A DNA stretch of 5,395 nucleotides from an uncultured Ruminococcus sp. Lineage in GTDB: Bacteria; Bacillota; Clostridia; Oscillospirales; Ruminococcaceae. The stretch is from assembly GCA_900545125.1 (NCBI GenBank), contig UQXS01000159.1:1-5395 (forward strand), in the 5' to 3' direction. This document shows, one piece after another, positions 4,383 through 5,395 of this stretch. The position numbers were made by a program, and so were the translations under genes. The notes beneath the pieces are model-generated. The model did not search any database, had not been told where the DNA came from, and saw only the letters and a list, made by a program, of their open reading frames with translations. Numbering within the stretch: position 1 is the first letter of the stretch; each line of letters begins with the position of its first letter.

Positions 4383-5395
4383 CACACATTCAAAGCATTC
4401 CTCGTCTGCCGATAGATTTCCAGCCGTGACAGCGATTTCGGGCTATTGTTCGTCTGATTCACTGTCCGGCTGTTGTCGTTATTATAGTTATTGATAACCG
4501 TACCCGTCGGACTGCTGTTCTGCGTCGCAGACGAAATACCACTCATATTGGTATCAAGAGTCAGATGCATCGCACTCGCCACACCGCCGATTGCCTTTGT
4601 GATGAGCTTTTTGTTGCGGTTTATCCCGTCAGCAAGTCCGCCCATGAAGTCCGGCATCCAAGATTCAAAATCCGTCAGAGGTCCTTTTTCCGGCACGGAG
4701 AAATGCAGATGCTCCCAGATGACGTTTGCCACATCGCAGACGGAATTGTACAAGTCCGCCATCATATAGCGGATGCCGTTGACCAGATTCTGCATCAGGT
4801 CATAACCCCATTGCCACGAAGAATTGGCGATATTTCGGATAGAATCCGCTGCGGAGTTGATAGCCTCCGCCACTGTATCACGAATGCTCCATACCCTGTC
4901 CCACACGCCGTTTTTGATGTTATCCCAGATATTCAGTACGACATTTTGAATATTGTTCATCGCACCGTGAACGGCATCCGGCATAGCGTTCCATGCAGAT
5001 GAAACGGCGGATTTTACTGTGTTCAAAACATTTTTCACACTGTCAGAAATAGTATTCCAAGTAGTGATGACAGTATTTTTAATGCCATTCTGCCCGGTTG
5101 AAATAAGCGTTTTCATGCCGTTCCAGACGGCTGAAATGACTTCTTTCAGACCGTTCAAAGCTGTTGTCACAATGTTTTTGATTGCATTCCAGCTTGTGGT
5201 GACAGCATTTTTAATGCCGTCAAGAGAAGCTTTTATCGCCGTAGTAATCGCATTCCAGCCTGATTTCACGCCGTTTCCGATGTTCGTAAGCACAGAGTTC
5301 ATATTCGTCTGAATGCTGTTCCAGATGTCCGTGACCTCGTTCAGCGTGTCCTGCATAAACGTTCCGACCACGGAAACAATATTTGACATTGCCGT
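4382..5395 (-). CDS. Phage tail tape measure protein, C-terminal part (runs off right edge)
   Basis: The minus-strand frame is open from the right edge, giving 337 codons plus TGA. The Met at 5389 is not taken as a start because the frame continues upstream as Ala and Thr codons to the edge. Tape measure proteins span the tail lumen, set tail length and take part in DNA ejection. Counting from that Met, residues 23-165 form a helical repeat with Trp at exactly 22-residue steps. After it comes the conserved-looking end segment LHFSVPEKGPLTDFESWM (about 231-248) with PDFMGGLADGINRNKK, typical of Firmicutes tape measure C-termini. An Asn-rich linker (about 288-315) leads to a final SLSRLEIYRQTRNALNV helix. 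The stop abuts the terminator of the cargo cassette. Dit should follow immediately in this type of phage, but is displaced. Confidence 0.9.
   Translation of the reverse strand, partial: TAMSNIVSVVGTFMQDTLNEVTDIWNSIQTNMNSVLTNIGNGVKSGWNAITTAIKASLDGIKNAVTTSWNAIKNIVTTALNGLKEVISAVWNGMKTLISTGQNGIKNTVITTWNTISDSVKNVLNTVKSAVSSAWNAMPDAVHGAMNNIQNVVLNIWDNIKNGVWDRVWSIRDTVAEAINSAADSIRNIANSSWQWGYDLMQNLVNGIRYMMADLYNSVCDVANVIWEHLHFSVPEKGPLTDFESWMPDFMGGLADGINRNKKLITKAIGGVASAMHLTLDTNMSGISSATQNSSPTGTVINNYNNDNSRTVNQTNNSPKSLSRLEIYRQTRNALNV
4895..5323 (-). repeat. 22-residue (66-base) helical repeat with phased tryptophans in the tape measure protein
   Basis: Counting from the Met at 5389, Trp falls at residues 23, 45, 67, 89, 111, 133 and 155, exactly 22 apart. 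The half-period positions 34, 56, 78, 100, 122 and 144 carry Leu, Leu, Leu, Gln, Leu and Met, so the basic unit is 11 residues. The repeat consensus is roughly W-N-x-I-K-x-x-V-x-x-x-L-N-G-I-K. At DNA level the complement of the Trp codon recurs every 66 bases (for example 5189, 5123 and 5057), usually as TTCCA. No insertion or deletion interrupts the phase. Confidence 0.85.

Noticed and set aside
4491..5312. Three plus-strand open frames, including a hydrophobic one at 5019-5312 that could pass for a membrane protein
   Set aside because: They are antisense to the repeat-rich tape measure gene; the apparent hydrophobicity arises from the complement of repeated Asn, Ile, Val and Thr codons.
5387..5389. 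Met at 5389 as the true start of a 335-residue protein
   Set aside because: The frame continues upstream to the window edge, and tape measure proteins are normally much longer, so this is an internal methionine.

Overview
The window is part of a siphovirus tail module, most likely an integrated prophage of a low-to-mid-GC Firmicute of the Clostridia type (inference). The basis is purine-rich AGGAGG-type ribosome sites, a TTG start, and proteins that look like gut-clostridial prophage tail components. No integrase, attachment site, RNA gene or CRISPR array is visible, so the prophage state and the host are not proven.

The tail genes all lie on the minus strand and read right to left in classic siphophage order. 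They are the C-terminal part of the tape measure protein (4382-5395, running off the right edge), the distal tail protein Dit (1788-2645), a ReqiPepy6 Gp37-like baseplate/hub protein (671-1786), and the N-terminal part of a tail-fibre or receptor-binding protein (1-670, running off the left edge). Dit, the Gp37-like gene and the fibre gene are packed almost end to end (TAG-T-ATG and TAAATG junctions), as expected for one late transcript.

The unusual part is the segment between tape measure and Dit (about 2662-4364), two genes that are normally adjacent. It holds two plus-strand, AT-richer genes with their own control signals: a near-consensus extended -10 promoter, an alpha/beta hydrolase with a TTG start, a methyltransferase of the leucine-carboxyl-methyltransferase/TcmP type overlapping it by ATGA, and a hairpin terminator abutting the tape measure stop codon. 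This is the layout of a phage moron (lysogenic cargo) placed antisense inside a structural operon. The segment is bounded by an imperfect direct repeat, each copy being a minus-strand Shine-Dalgarno plus ATG.

Likely working (inference): the cassette can be expressed in the lysogen from its own promoter, while late transcription from the tape measure gene must cross it in antisense to reach Dit and the genes beyond. The substrate of the enzyme pair cannot be read from the sequence.
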